From JAZKFT01 sp039925965 (GTDB taxonomy: Bacteria; Bacteroidota; Bacteroidia; Chitinophagales; Chitinophagaceae): a stretch of 64,000 nucleotides of DNA. Made by a program: the position numbers and the translations under genes. Within the stretch, counting starts at the first letter, position 1, and the number at the start of each line of letters is the position of its first letter. The stretch lies in contig JBDSXW010000006.1 of assembly GCA_039925965.1 (NCBI GenBank), positions 1-64,000 of the forward strand, written 5' to 3'. Positions 36,386 through 44,881 of the stretch are shown one piece after another. Under the pieces are notes generated by a model that did no database searches, had not been told where the DNA came from, and was given only the letters and a program-made list of their open reading frames with translations.

Positions 36386-36455
36386 GGGTTTCAGGTTTAG
36401 GGTTTAGAAGTTTACGAGTCCGCTGGTTTAGAAGTTTACGAGTTCACTGGTTAAT
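36383..36455. repeat. degenerate repeat of GTTTAGAAGTTTACGAG words
   Basis: Starts at the stop codon of the DUF1573 gene. The segment GGTTTAGAAGTTTACGAGT occurs twice (near 36402 and 36425) with shorter GGTTTAGGGTTTCAGG variants before it. No open frame; the words resemble those at 20304-20376. Confidence 0.75.
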
Positions 36456-36551
36456 GAATCGGATTCAGGTGTTGGGATTCAAAATAGGAGGGTGTTATGC
36501 GTTTATCGTCCCGCGTTCAAAGTCAATAATTTTTTTAAAACAATAATTACA

Positions 36552-36893
36552 ATGCTACAAACAGTATTATTATTCGATGGGGCGCCACAACCAGGTGGCA
36601 GCATGGGCACCCTTTTGTTAATGGGTGGAATGGTGGTTGTGTTCTACTTCTTCATGATTCGTCCACAGGCCAAAAAAGCAAAACTTGCAAAAGAGTTTCA
36701 GAGTAAAATGGGAAAAGGTGATAAAATCGTAACCATAGCAGGCATACATGGCACCGTAAACAGGGTTAATGACGATGGTACCCTTCAGTTGGAAATCAGC
36801 CCCGGCAGTTACCTGAAAATTGAAAAATCAGCTATCAGCCAGGAATGGACTGCCAACATCAACAAGGCTGCAGTTCCCGCTACCACCAAGTAA
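36552..36893 (+). CDS. yajC: preprotein translocase subunit YajC
   Basis: A 113-residue single-span inner-membrane protein associated with SecDF-YidC. It has a short periplasmic N-terminus, a transmembrane helix (about 19-36, LLLMGGMVVVFYFFMIRP), and the conserved cytoplasmic RPQAKKAKLAKEFQSKMGKGDKIVTIAGIHGTV. ATG 36552 is used; an upstream in-frame start would add 20 residues not seen in the family. A terminator follows, so coaE is a separate unit. Confidence 0.95.
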   Translation: MLQTVLLFDGAPQPGGSMGTLLLMGGMVVVFYFFMIRPQAKKAKLAKEFQSKMGKGDKIVTIAGIHGTVNRVNDDGTLQLEISPGSYLKIEKSAISQEWTANINKAAVPATTK

Positions 36894-36914
36894 AAGACCC
36901 CCAAGTCATCAAAT

Positions 36915-36958
36915 AAAATACCAGGCCCGTTACTCGTTGGGTTTGGTATTTTTGTTTT
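36915..36958 (+). terminator. terminator after yajC
   Basis: AAAATACCA (36915-36923) pairs with TGGTATTTT (36944-36952), with partial inner pairing GGCCC/GGGTT, then TGTTTT. Confidence 0.7.
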
Positions 36959-37062
36959 GGGATTATTTGGTCAAATCAATGCTCATAGGGCAAAAGATCA
37001 ATAATCCGGCGATGCCGATCTGTCTTTGTACTAATATCTACAATCTAAAGTCTAAACTCGCT

Positions 37063-37680
37063 TTGCTCAAAATAGGACTCACCAGCGGAATCGGCAGCGG
37101 CAAAAGCACCGTGGCCAAAATTTTTGAAACGCTCGGGATTCCTGTGTACTATGCCGACGATGCTGCAAAGCGGTTGATGAATGCGCAGGGGGATTTAAAG
37201 CTCCGGCTAATTGCTGCCTTTGGCGAGCAGACCTACACAGATGGTAAGCTTAACCGTGCCTTCTTATCGGCCAAAGTATTTAATGATGCCGAAAAGTTGC
37301 AGCAACTGAATGCCATGGTTCACCCGGTTGTAATAGCAGACGGCGAGAACTGGCTGTTACGGCAAACAACACAGTATGCCATCAAAGAAGCTGCCCTGTT
37401 TTTTGAAAGCGGCTCGGCTGCTGGCCTGGATTTTATCATCGGCGTATACGCGCCGAAGGCACTACGTATACACCGGGTGATGCAGCGCGACGGCGTTACG
37501 CGAGCCGAAGTGCTGACCCGAATGCAAAAGCAGATTAGCGAATCCATCAAAATGAAACTCTGCGACTTCGTAATTACCAATGACGAACTGCAACTGCTCA
37601 TCCCGCAGGTACTGGCATTGCATGAGCAACTGCTCAGCATCGCGAAAAATAGGTCGTCGGGCAGCGTAAAGCAATTGTAA
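37063..37680 (+). CDS. coaE: dephospho-CoA kinase (CoaE), TTG start
   Basis: A 205-residue kinase that performs the last step of coenzyme A synthesis. With the TTG at 37063 the protein begins MLKIGLTSGIGSGKST, giving the P-loop GIGSGKST at 9-16 in its normal place and a normal family length. The ATGs upstream (for example 37012) would add unrelated residues. Other motifs: YYADDAAKRLM, HPVV, and KEAALFFESG. A TGTCTTTG box (one mismatch to TAnnTTTG) at 37021-37028 fits a promoter 34 nt upstream. Confidence 0.9.
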   Translation: MLKIGLTSGIGSGKSTVAKIFETLGIPVYYADDAAKRLMNAQGDLKLRLIAAFGEQTYTDGKLNRAFLSAKVFNDAEKLQQLNAMVHPVVIADGENWLLRQTTQYAIKEAALFFESGSAAGLDFIIGVYAPKALRIHRVMQRDGVTRAEVLTRMQKQISESIKMKLCDFVITNDELQLLIPQVLALHEQLLSIAKNRSSGSVKQL

Positions 37681-37742
37681 TTTTTTCTCCATTTGAACTA
37701 TTAGGGACAGTCTTTAGTATTTTGGCTCTTTAATGCTGAGCC

Positions 37743-38099
37743 ATGACAACGATTCCCGTGATCCCCTCCCTCGACCTGCAACGCAGTGCTGAATTCTATA
37801 AAACCTATTTCGACTGCCAGGCCGATTGGTACGATGAGTACGTGGTGCTGCATAATACTGATCATTTCAGCATTCATATCTGGAAAAGCAACGATCCCTA
37901 CCTATGTATAAATAGCGGCTTTTACCTGCGGGTAAAAAATGTGGATGCCATGTTTGAACGACTGAATATACCCGGTGTGATCCATCCCAATGGCCAACTG
38001 GAAACCAAACCCTGGGGCATGAAAGAATTTGCCATCACCGATCCCGACGGAAACCTGGTTCGCATTGGCGAATACCAGGTGAAAAACGCAACTGCCTAG
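37743..38099 (+). CDS. VOC-family (glyoxalase/bleomycin-resistance-like) protein
   Basis: A 118-residue protein with the paired beta-alpha-beta-beta-beta units of the vicinal oxygen chelate fold: IPVIPSLDLQRSAEFYKTYF at the start and WGMKEFAITDPDGNLVRIGE at the end, where the final Glu is a usual metal or interface position. The sequence is most like bleomycin-resistance-type binding proteins, which dimerise and sequester a drug, but many such proteins have other or unknown ligands, so no resistance claim can be made. No partner genes. Confidence 0.82.
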   Translation: MTTIPVIPSLDLQRSAEFYKTYFDCQADWYDEYVVLHNTDHFSIHIWKSNDPYLCINSGFYLRVKNVDAMFERLNIPGVIHPNGQLETKPWGMKEFAITDPDGNLVRIGEYQVKNATA

Positions 38100-38135
38100 G
38101 TTTTGAGCGTCTGGAAATTGGTGCGTCTCAATCCT

Positions 38136-38143
38136 TACATTTG
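38136..38143 (+). promoter_or_regulatory. -7 box TACATTTG of the serine hydrolase gene, 4 nt before ATG
   Basis: A perfect TAnnTTTG box followed by AGAG and ATG. A TTG at 38118-38120 is a possible -33 element. The A of the ATG would be the first transcribed base. Confidence 0.6.
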
Positions 38144-38147
38144 AGAG

Positions 38148-39461
38148 ATGAAAACCTGGCTACCTATTTTAACGGCAATTTTTGTTACCGCATGCGGTTC
38201 CCAAAAAATGATCGGTTACAAAACATTTGAAAAAATTCCCCTGTCAGAAAATAAGGTAGCGGATAGTAAACTGCTCACAGATCTGCTTACCCAAAATGCC
38301 GATAAATTCGGCAGTGTTGTGAATAACAAGGACTCGTTCCGCCTGCAGATCATTTTTACCCAGATAGACCGCGACGAAAAAAACAGGCCCCATTTCACCA
38401 GCCATTTTTTTCATGTAACGGATCAATATTTTTACCCGGCCAGTACCGTAAAATTACCAACGGCTGTTCTTGCATTGGAAAAGCTGAATAATCTGAAACT
38501 GAAAGGAGTTGACGCCCGGACCACTATGCTCACCGACAGTGCCTGGAGCGGCCAATCGACTGTGTACAATGATCCTACTTCGGCAACTGGTAAACCTTCG
38601 GTGGAACAATACATTAAAAAAATATTGCTGGTAAGCGACAACGATGCTTTTAACCGCTTGTACGAATTTATCGGCCAGGCTCCCTTGAACGACCGGTTAC
38701 ATCAGCTTGGCTTCAAAGATGCACAAATACTTCACCGGCTCAGCATTCCCCTTACGCAGGAACAAAACCGGCATACCAATCCCGTCCGTTTTATCGACGC
38801 CAATGGGAACCTTATTTTTACCCAGCCTATGAAATACAGCGATATGGTATACCAACCGCGGTACGACGTAGCGGGACGCGGTTATATGGAAGCCGGTAAA
38901 GATTATTATAAAGGAGATGTGCTGGTAGAAAAGCCGATGGATTTCAGTAAGAAAAATCGTGTGCGCCTGCCATACCTGCACCAAATGCTGCAATGGGTAA
39001 TGTTTCCTGAAAGCCAGAGTGGGAAAGGGAAATTGAACCTTTCAGCAAAAGACTATTCGTTTCTGCACAAGTACATGAGCATGCTGCCAACGGAGAGTAA
39101 ATACCCCAACTATCCCGGCCCGGATTATTGGCCGGCCTATTGCAAGTTTATGATGATGGGCAGTCAAAAAGGCGACTGGCCAAATAATAACATCCGTATT
39201 TTTAATAAAGTTGGCGATGCCTATGGCTTCTTAATTGATGTAGCCTATATCGTGGATTTTGAAAGCAAAACCGAGTTTATGGTAAGCTGCTCGATGTTGT
39301 GCAACAGCGATGGAATTTTCAATGATGATAAATACGACTATGAAACTATTGGGTTCCCTTTTATGAAAAACCTGGGGGAGGTATTGTACCAATATGAAAA
39401 AACGCGCCCCAGGAAATATGCCCCTGATTTAAGTAAGCTGGTGTTTGATTATAGTAAGTAG
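38148..39461 (+). CDS. serine hydrolase, class A beta-lactamase-like lipoprotein
   Basis: A 437-residue protein with a lipoprotein signal (FVTAC, Cys16). The active-site motif S-T-V-K (Ser99, Lys102, in YPASTVKLP) and SDN (163-165, LVSDNDAFN) are those of class A beta-lactamases and DD-peptidases; the third KTG-type box seems replaced by NKVGDAYG. The protein is much longer than a beta-lactamase (~290), with an insertion around 210-330, so peptidoglycan or peptide hydrolysis is as likely as lactam hydrolysis. It is exported and lipid-anchored. Sequence alone does not show drug resistance. Confidence 0.8.
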   Translation: MKTWLPILTAIFVTACGSQKMIGYKTFEKIPLSENKVADSKLLTDLLTQNADKFGSVVNNKDSFRLQIIFTQIDRDEKNRPHFTSHFFHVTDQYFYPASTVKLPTAVLALEKLNNLKLKGVDARTTMLTDSAWSGQSTVYNDPTSATGKPSVEQYIKKILLVSDNDAFNRLYEFIGQAPLNDRLHQLGFKDAQILHRLSIPLTQEQNRHTNPVRFIDANGNLIFTQPMKYSDMVYQPRYDVAGRGYMEAGKDYYKGDVLVEKPMDFSKKNRVRLPYLHQMLQWVMFPESQSGKGKLNLSAKDYSFLHKYMSMLPTESKYPNYPGPDYWPAYCKFMMMGSQKGDWPNNNIRIFNKVGDAYGFLIDVAYIVDFESKTEFMVSCSMLCNSDGIFNDDKYDYETIGFPFMKNLGEVLYQYEKTRPRKYAPDLSKLVFDYSK

Positions 39462-39491
39462 CTATCAGAAGAATTATTGGCATCCTGTTCC

Positions 39492-40451
39492 TTATTGTGG
39501 AATATTGCCGGTGTCAATTCGGGTCGGTGTTTTTGACCCGTTAACAATACATTCAGAAGCGAGGACAATGTATTTTACAACGGTAGCCATGGCCTCATAA
39601 TCTAAAGTATTTGCCTCATCGCTCACCTGGTGATAATGTCCGTCATAATCATACCGACGCATAATCCTGTTTGCCGGTCATCCTCTTAGGGCAAAAGAAA
39701 TATTGTCGGACCTTCTGAAAAGAGTAACGCTGGGTGACTCCCGTTGAAAATATTTTTCGATACCAGCTGCGGAAAAAAGTCCATTATTGAGAATGGATCG
39801 CAGATCAGATAAATCTGCCCCGGTAATAAAAGGCTTGCTTTTTTTGGTATCGGGTCGCCCTAGCATTTCAAGGTTAATATTGGCAACTATTATAGATGGT
39901 TCCAAATCTTCTGCATATAGTTTTGAACCAACCATACCGGATTCTTCACGTGAAAATGCGGCAAATAATATGGTTCTTTCCTGCGGTCCTTTTTTAGAGA
40001 AATAGGCTGCGATTGTTAGTAAGGCAGCTACGCCACTTGCATTGTCATTTGCGCAGTTATAGATGGTGTCTTTTGTGTTTCCACTAATTAAATACCGGTA
40101 AGCATGTTGGCTGGCTTCTATCCTTTCTTTTCCCAAATGATCATAATGGGCTGAAAAAATAACCACTTCATTTTTATCTGATTTTCCAGGCAGGATGCCG
40201 ATTACATTTCTAAGAAGCGGCCCGGCTGCATCCTCAAACCTGATGTCGTAAAAATATTCGTTGGTATAGTTTAGCCATCTCAATTCGGATTTTTTGATGT
40301 AACCGGCAATTATTTCAGACGCCTTTACTGCGTCTTTAGTGTTCCAGAACCTCCCATTAAGGCTATCATCCAACAGCTGGTATACAATGTCTTTTAGTTT
40401 TTGCGATGTAATAAGGAGTCTGCCAAGGCAGGTTGTGCATTGACTCAATTA
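39492..40451 (-). pseudogene. M28-family aminopeptidase, broken by in-frame stops
   Basis: Reading minus, the M28 zinc-peptidase core is clear: KLKDIVYQLLDDSLNGR, VIFSAHYDHLG (His-Asp motif), NCANDNASGVAALL, FAAFSREESGMVGS (Glu pair), NINLEMLGR, and SDNISFALRG. A TGA at 39678-39680 then interrupts the frame exactly where homologues read ALxGIPAH, and the same frame continues with MRRYDYDGHYHQVSDEANT to TAA at 39492. The N-terminal signal peptide is also gone: a hydrophobic stretch lies upstream in frame but is cut off by TAA at 40449-40451. A secreted aminopeptidase has therefore decayed recently. The 39678-40448 part could still be translated from a TTG. Confidence 0.82.
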
Positions 40452-40649
40452 GTTGATAATGAATATAAAAAGAGAAAACAGATGGTGCGAATCCTTTACA
40501 AATTAACGAAAACGGTATTTTACGGGAACAATTTTCCTCAATGCGTTGGTCAATTGCCCCGCGATAGGTTAAATAGCGTGTTTTTACGCCTATAGCGTTA
40601 CTGGCATGGTTTTCTATAAACAAGTCGTATAACCAAAAGTTTTAAACAG

Positions 40650-41306
40650 ATGAAAAAAGTAGTAGTAGCAGCCGCCGTTTTATTGGCTGTGGCAGGTGTG
40701 AAAGCGCAGAATGTATCCCTTGGACCGGTGGCTAGTTTCACCCACTCCTGGGTTACCGGAACAGATGGAATGGAAAGGGAATTCAATCCCGGCTTTAAAG
40801 CGGGCCTTACATTAACCTACAGTATTAACCCACATTGGGCCATAGGAGGAGACCTTCTATATTCTTTGGAAGGCGTAAAAGTAAAAAAAACCGTATTGGC
40901 CACCACTTACACAACCACCGCACACAACGATTATATCCGTGTTCCTTTAAAAGTTAGTTACTTCTTTGGTGAACTGGGAGATCGTATGAGGCCAAAGCTT
41001 TACCTGGGACCTTCCTTAGGATTTTTAGTGGCCAGTAACACCAGGGTTAAAACTGAAAATGGTTCAACTTCGGCTGAAACAAAAACTGAGACCAAAGCCA
41101 ATTATAACAAATTTGACCTTGGTGGAATGGTTGGTGCAGGTTTTAACTACCGGGTTGGTACCGCAACCTGGCTCAACTTTGATCTGAATTATACCAATGG
41201 GTTTTCAGACATTACAAAGGATGACAATACCTTTAGTTCCAACAGAAACATTGGTGTTTCGTTGGGTGTAGCTTTTCCATTAGGTACTATTAAATCAGCA
41301 AAGTAA
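40650..41306 (+). CDS. PorT-like outer-membrane beta-barrel protein
   Basis: A 218-residue exported barrel. Signal peptide 1-19 (MKKVVVAAAVLLAVAGVKA) is followed by beta strands with FNPGFKAGLTLTYSINPHWAIGGDLLY, YIRVPLKVSYFFG, and a terminal strand NIGVSLGVAFPLG. It belongs to the same broad family as the protein at 10495 but is not a close copy. A Thr/Lys/Glu-rich loop (VKTENGSTSAETKTETKAN, about 134-152) is likely surface-exposed. No role is known. A terminator follows. Confidence 0.85.
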   Translation: MKKVVVAAAVLLAVAGVKAQNVSLGPVASFTHSWVTGTDGMEREFNPGFKAGLTLTYSINPHWAIGGDLLYSLEGVKVKKTVLATTYTTTAHNDYIRVPLKVSYFFGELGDRMRPKLYLGPSLGFLVASNTRVKTENGSTSAETKTETKANYNKFDLGGMVGAGFNYRVGTATWLNFDLNYTNGFSDITKDDNTFSSNRNIGVSLGVAFPLGTIKSAK

Positions 41307-41332
41307 TAATAAGGTGCAGGTCATCTTATACT

Positions 41333-41360
41333 GCCGGCTCCAGAGGGAGCCGGCTTTTTT
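41333..41360 (+). terminator. terminator after the PorT-like gene
   Basis: Perfect 9-bp GC-rich stem GCCGGCTCC/GGAGCCGGC, tetraloop AGAG, then six T. Confidence 0.92.
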
Positions 41361-41518
41361 ATTGAAACTGGCTGTGCCAGTATTAAGAGAAAGGGTAAAT
41401 CTTCAAGCTACTCCAACTGGAACATGTAAACAGTGCAAAGCATAATTTAATGAATTGAAATATTAGCCACCACAGGATGGATTTCGCATATTTGCCCTTC
41501 ATTAAAATCACCGGTCTT

Positions 41519-41526
41519 TATCTTTG
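41519..41526 (+). promoter_or_regulatory. -7 box TATCTTTG of the DUF4397 gene
   Basis: A perfect TAnnTTTG box 24 nt before the ATG at 41551. Confidence 0.55.
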
Positions 41527-41550
41527 TGGCTGATGTTTTAATTTTTATCA

Positions 41551-42213
41551 ATGAAGTGTAGCGTATTGTTAATGGCCGTTTTATTGTTGTGTTCTACCTC
41601 CTGCAAAAAGGCGGATAATAATTTCAATGCACGGATTAGTTTTTTAAACGGTGCGATTGGAGCAGCTGATTTTACGATCAAATTCAACGATGATATTGCT
41701 ATTGGTAAAATTCCATTTGATACGCTAAAACTTTACAGCAGCGTTCCATCAGGCACATTTAAGATTGGATTTTACCAGGGCGTGGCGCTAAGTCCGGATT
41801 TCTCTTTTACTACCAATATTGAATCCGGCGTTGATTATACCTGTTTCACATTTGACTCTGTCAGAAAGTATACCGTTTTCTTTCAAAAAGATGCCCTTCC
41901 GGCAAAAGTCAGTGCAGGTAGATGTGCCATCCGGTTCTTTTCACTGATCCCAAATACCACAGGCCTCAGGCTTGTGAATGATACAGGCAAAACAATTTTG
42001 AGCGGTAAGACCTTTGCCAGTTACCCCAATACTTTTGAAGAAGTGGATACCACCAGCAGACTGATCAAAATGTTCCGGGATACAACCGTCGTCGCAGTCG
42101 ATAGCATTTTTAAGCCCTTGGTTTCGGGTAAAATTTATACCGTATTTCTTACCGGGAGTATTGGGGGCATTGGGACTGAAAAGCCAAAACTGATATTCTG
42201 GAACCATAATTAA
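41551..42213 (+). CDS. DUF4397-like lipoprotein
   Basis: A 220-residue lipoprotein: the leader ends LLLCSTSCKK with the lipidated Cys at 18. The remainder is two beta-rich Ig-like repeats (ARISFLNGAIGAADFTIKFND ... and CAIRFFSLIPNTTGLRLVND...), the pattern of DUF4397. The beginning of each repeat (phase SFLNGA, FFSLIP) and the YTVFLTGSIGG near the end are characteristic. The function is unknown; such proteins sit on the outer membrane. It is preceded by its own promoter and no partner gene is evident. Confidence 0.75.
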   Translation: MKCSVLLMAVLLLCSTSCKKADNNFNARISFLNGAIGAADFTIKFNDDIAIGKIPFDTLKLYSSVPSGTFKIGFYQGVALSPDFSFTTNIESGVDYTCFTFDSVRKYTVFFQKDALPAKVSAGRCAIRFFSLIPNTTGLRLVNDTGKTILSGKTFASYPNTFEEVDTTSRLIKMFRDTTVVAVDSIFKPLVSGKIYTVFLTGSIGGIGTEKPKLIFWNHN

Positions 42214-42338
42214 TGTTACCGCTTACATACTGCGAATGCTGCGCTGGGAAAACCTTTCCCAATTTTTTAACGAACGCTGATTGGCATTGGATAGGTTATT
42301 GCTATTTTGCAGCCTTTGAATAACACTACCCCAAAACC

Positions 42339-43328
42339 ATGAGCAAACCTGTTATTGCATTTGTAACCGGCGGTTATAGCGGCGAAGCCGAGATCAGTTA
42401 TAAAAGCGCTATTACCATTGCGGCGAATATCGACACTGAAAAATTTGAATACCATAAAATCGATATCCGGAAAGATGGCTGGTTTGCGCCGCAAGCGGAT
42501 GGCAGTGAAATAGACGTTGACAAAGGTGATTTTACTATAACTGTCGACGGCCGGAAAGTTGCTTTCGATGCGGTACTGATTGGCATCCATGGCACGCCCG
42601 GTGAGGATGGAAAACTGCAGGGCTATTTTGATCTTTTGGGAATTCCATATACCAGTTGCGACGCGGCTACTTCAGCCATTACTTTTAATAAAAGATATAC
42701 GGTGGCTGTAGCAGCCTTTGCAGGCATCGCCGTAGCCCGTTCGCTGCACTTTTTTAAAGGCGACAGTATCGACATCACACAGGTAAGCAGGGAACTAACC
42801 TACCCGGTTTTTGTAAAACCCAATAATGGCGGCAGCTCTATCGGAATGAGTAAGGTAAATAGGGAGGAAGACTTGCAGGCCGCGCTGAACAAGGCTTTCA
42901 GAGAAGATGACCAGGTGTTGGTGGAGGAATTTATTGCCGGCCGGGAATTTACCATTGGTGTTTGTAAGATCGGGAATCAGATCATCACCCTTCCATTTAC
43001 GGAAGTGATTGCCTTAAATGAATTCTTTGATTTTGAAGCGAAGTACCAGGGTAGAAGCACGGAGACTACACCGGCGGTGGTGGAAGAAGCTGTTGCGGAG
43101 AAAGTACGCTCGGCAGCAAAAAAAATCTACCAGGTGTTTAACTGTAATGGCGTTGTGCGTATCGATTTTATTTACAACGAGGAGAAGGGACAGCCCTATA
43201 TGCTGGAGATCAATACCGTGCCAGGGCAAAGTGCTGCCAGTATTGTACCGCAGCAGGTAAAGGCAAACGGGTGGACATTGAAAGCGTTTTACAGCGGCCT
43301 GATCGAAGCTGCTTTACAAAAAGTATAA
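42339..43328 (+). CDS. ddl: D-alanine--D-alanine ligase
   Basis: A 329-residue ATP-grasp enzyme that makes the D-Ala-D-Ala end of the peptidoglycan stem peptide. Seen: GGYSGEAEISYKSA at the N-terminus, GIHGTPGEDGKLQGYFDLLGIPYT, FVKPNNGGSSIGMSKV, the VLVEEFIAGREFTIGV lid, and C-terminal RIDFIYNE...YMLEINTVPGQS with the Mg2+ ligands. Length is normal. It is followed 80 nt later by a PASTA protein on the same strand, the usual Bacteroidota order, so they may be cotranscribed. Confidence 0.95.
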   Translation: MSKPVIAFVTGGYSGEAEISYKSAITIAANIDTEKFEYHKIDIRKDGWFAPQADGSEIDVDKGDFTITVDGRKVAFDAVLIGIHGTPGEDGKLQGYFDLLGIPYTSCDAATSAITFNKRYTVAVAAFAGIAVARSLHFFKGDSIDITQVSRELTYPVFVKPNNGGSSIGMSKVNREEDLQAALNKAFREDDQVLVEEFIAGREFTIGVCKIGNQIITLPFTEVIALNEFFDFEAKYQGRSTETTPAVVEEAVAEKVRSAAKKIYQVFNCNGVVRIDFIYNEEKGQPYMLEINTVPGQSAASIVPQQVKANGWTLKAFYSGLIEAALQKV

Positions 43329-43408
43329 TTTTCTGGTTTACACCCCGTTTCTATAACCGGCATGCGGTATTCGCGACTGCCAATTGACCATTCGAAAACC
43401 TCAAATAA

Positions 43409-44299
43409 GTGTTCAAATTCATTACCCGACGTCATTTTTTAATAAATCTCCTCGTGGCCATTCTCTTCGTGGTTGGCCTGATGTTCCTGTTTTTATGGTC
43501 GCTGGGGTTTTTTACAAGTCATGGCGATTTTGAAAAAGTGCCAGGTGTAAAGGGAAAAACCCTGAAGGAGGCCCAGAAAGCACTCGAAGCCAAAGGATTT
43601 AATGTTGAAGTGCAGGATTCTTTGTACATCGATACCCTTGCTCCATTTGCCATTGTGAAACAAAGTCCGGAAGGGGATGCGTTGGTAAAAAGCAAACGGA
43701 CTATTTACCTCACTATCAACCGGTCGCAGCCACCGCTGGTAGAAATGCCTAATATGGTAGGCTTTTCCTTCCGCAATGCAGAGATGTATCTAAAGCAACT
43801 AGGGCTTAAACTAGGGGATACAACCCGTAAGCCCGACATTGCCCGTGACGCTGTTCTGGAACAATTGTACCAGGGCCAGCAAATTAAGGCCGGCATAAAA
43901 ATCTATATGGGTAGCACCGTTAGTTTTGTATTGGGTAATGGCTTGGGCGACGAAGAATTTGAGGTTCCGGTGGTCACGGGTGGATCTTTCAGGGACGCAA
44001 AGGAAACCATGAAAGGCCTGAATTTAAATGTAGGTGCCCTGGTAATTGATCCCGACGTAAGCGATACAGCAAATGCATTTGTGTATAAACAGTTTCCCAA
44101 CAAAAAAACAGAGCAGGCGGATGGCTCCATACAATTTAACAAAATCCGCGAGGGGCAGGGGATTGATCTCTGGCTGAGTAAATCAATGAAAGCCGACTTT
44201 ATGGCGGATACGGAAGATAGCAAAGACAACAAAGATAAAAAGGTGAAAAGAGCAGCCGACAAGCCTAAAAAGCAAAAGAAACCGGAGGATGATTATTAG
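43409..44299 (+). CDS. PASTA-domain membrane protein
   Basis: A 296-residue protein with one N-terminal transmembrane helix (about 11-35) and three extracytoplasmic PASTA domains (about 40-108, 110-178, 188-262), each beginning VPGVKGKTLKEAQ, MPNMVGFSFRNAE or VPVVTGGSFRDAK. PASTA domains bind muropeptides. No kinase domain is present, unlike PknB. The C-terminus is a lysine-rich tail (DSKDNKDKKVKRAADKPKK). The start codon is GTG at 43409, giving a standard helix orientation. The ddl neighbour supports a cell-wall role. Confidence 0.88.
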   Translation: MFKFITRRHFLINLLVAILFVVGLMFLFLWSLGFFTSHGDFEKVPGVKGKTLKEAQKALEAKGFNVEVQDSLYIDTLAPFAIVKQSPEGDALVKSKRTIYLTINRSQPPLVEMPNMVGFSFRNAEMYLKQLGLKLGDTTRKPDIARDAVLEQLYQGQQIKAGIKIYMGSTVSFVLGNGLGDEEFEVPVVTGGSFRDAKETMKGLNLNVGALVIDPDVSDTANAFVYKQFPNKKTEQADGSIQFNKIREGQGIDLWLSKSMKADFMADTEDSKDNKDKKVKRAADKPKKQKKPEDDY

Positions 44300-44300
44300 T

Positions 44301-44417
44301 GATAAGTGATTGGTTGATTAGGTGATCAACTTTGTGATTGTTGCAGTCACTGCTCGAAATCGTAAATGGTAAATCTCAAATCGTAAATCTCAAATCGTAA
44401 ATCTCAAATCGTAAATC
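44301..44417. repeat. degenerate repeats between the PASTA and rhodanese genes
   Basis: It begins at the PASTA stop codon with GTGATTGGTTGATTAGGTGAT words, like those at 14174. From 44356 a 14-bp unit AAATCTCAAATCGT repeats about four times and ends 4 nt before the rhodanese ATG. The repeat therefore forms the entire 5' leader of that gene. There are no spacers of CRISPR size. Confidence 0.82.
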
Positions 44418-44420
44418 AAA

Positions 44421-44729
44421 ATGACACCAATAACTGTTGATGAACTCAAAAGCCGGCTTGATAGCGGCGAAGACATACACCTTGTAGATGTACGCGAAGA
44501 CCATGAACGTGCTGATTTTAATATCGGTGGCATCCACCACAAGCTGGGCCAGATACAAATGATGGATGCTGAACCATTGGAAGATTGGAAAAATGATGAA
44601 ATAGTGATGTATTGCCGCAGCGGCAACCGCAGCGGACAAGCTTCAATGATCCTTGAAACCATGGGCTTCACCAATGTGGTAAACCTAACAGGCGGCATGC
44701 TGGCCTGGGAAGAAAAATTTGGGAGATAG
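44421..44729 (+). CDS. rhodanese-like sulfurtransferase
   Basis: A 102-residue single-domain rhodanese. The active-site loop is YCRSGNRS with Cys65 (64-71), the VDVREDHE motif lies at 22-29, and TGGMLAW near the end is typical of GlpE/PspE-type proteins. It would transfer sulfur from a persulfide to an acceptor in the cytoplasm; there is no signal peptide. Immediately upstream is a 14-bp tandem repeat with no visible promoter. Physiological acceptor is unknown. Confidence 0.9.
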   Translation: MTPITVDELKSRLDSGEDIHLVDVREDHERADFNIGGIHHKLGQIQMMDAEPLEDWKNDEIVMYCRSGNRSGQASMILETMGFTNVVNLTGGMLAWEEKFGR

Positions 44730-44881
44730 TTGTTAGGAAGCGAGGAATGATAGAATCACGGATTGAGCGGATGGAACGGATTGAGGCGGTTTTTTTGGTT
44801 AATTAGATTCCGGCGATTGATGTCTTATTGGTCCGAATTTGCCATTAATCAATTATACATTAAACCATTATCCATTAAAAC

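Noticed and set aside
37743..38099. Bleomycin-resistance gene
   Set aside because: The VOC fold is shared by many unrelated enzymes and ligand residues cannot be assigned.
38148..39461. Antibiotic-resistance beta-lactamase
   Set aside because: The third active-site box is not KTG and the protein is far longer than class A enzymes; only a serine hydrolase can be claimed.
39678..39680. TGA as a selenocysteine codon in the M28 gene
   Set aside because: The position in homologues is a hydrophobic residue, not a catalytic Cys, and I saw no SECIS-like hairpin. A second stop at the N-terminus also argues for decay.
44356..44417. Possible CRISPR repeat
   Set aside because: Contiguous 14-bp tandem units without spacers.
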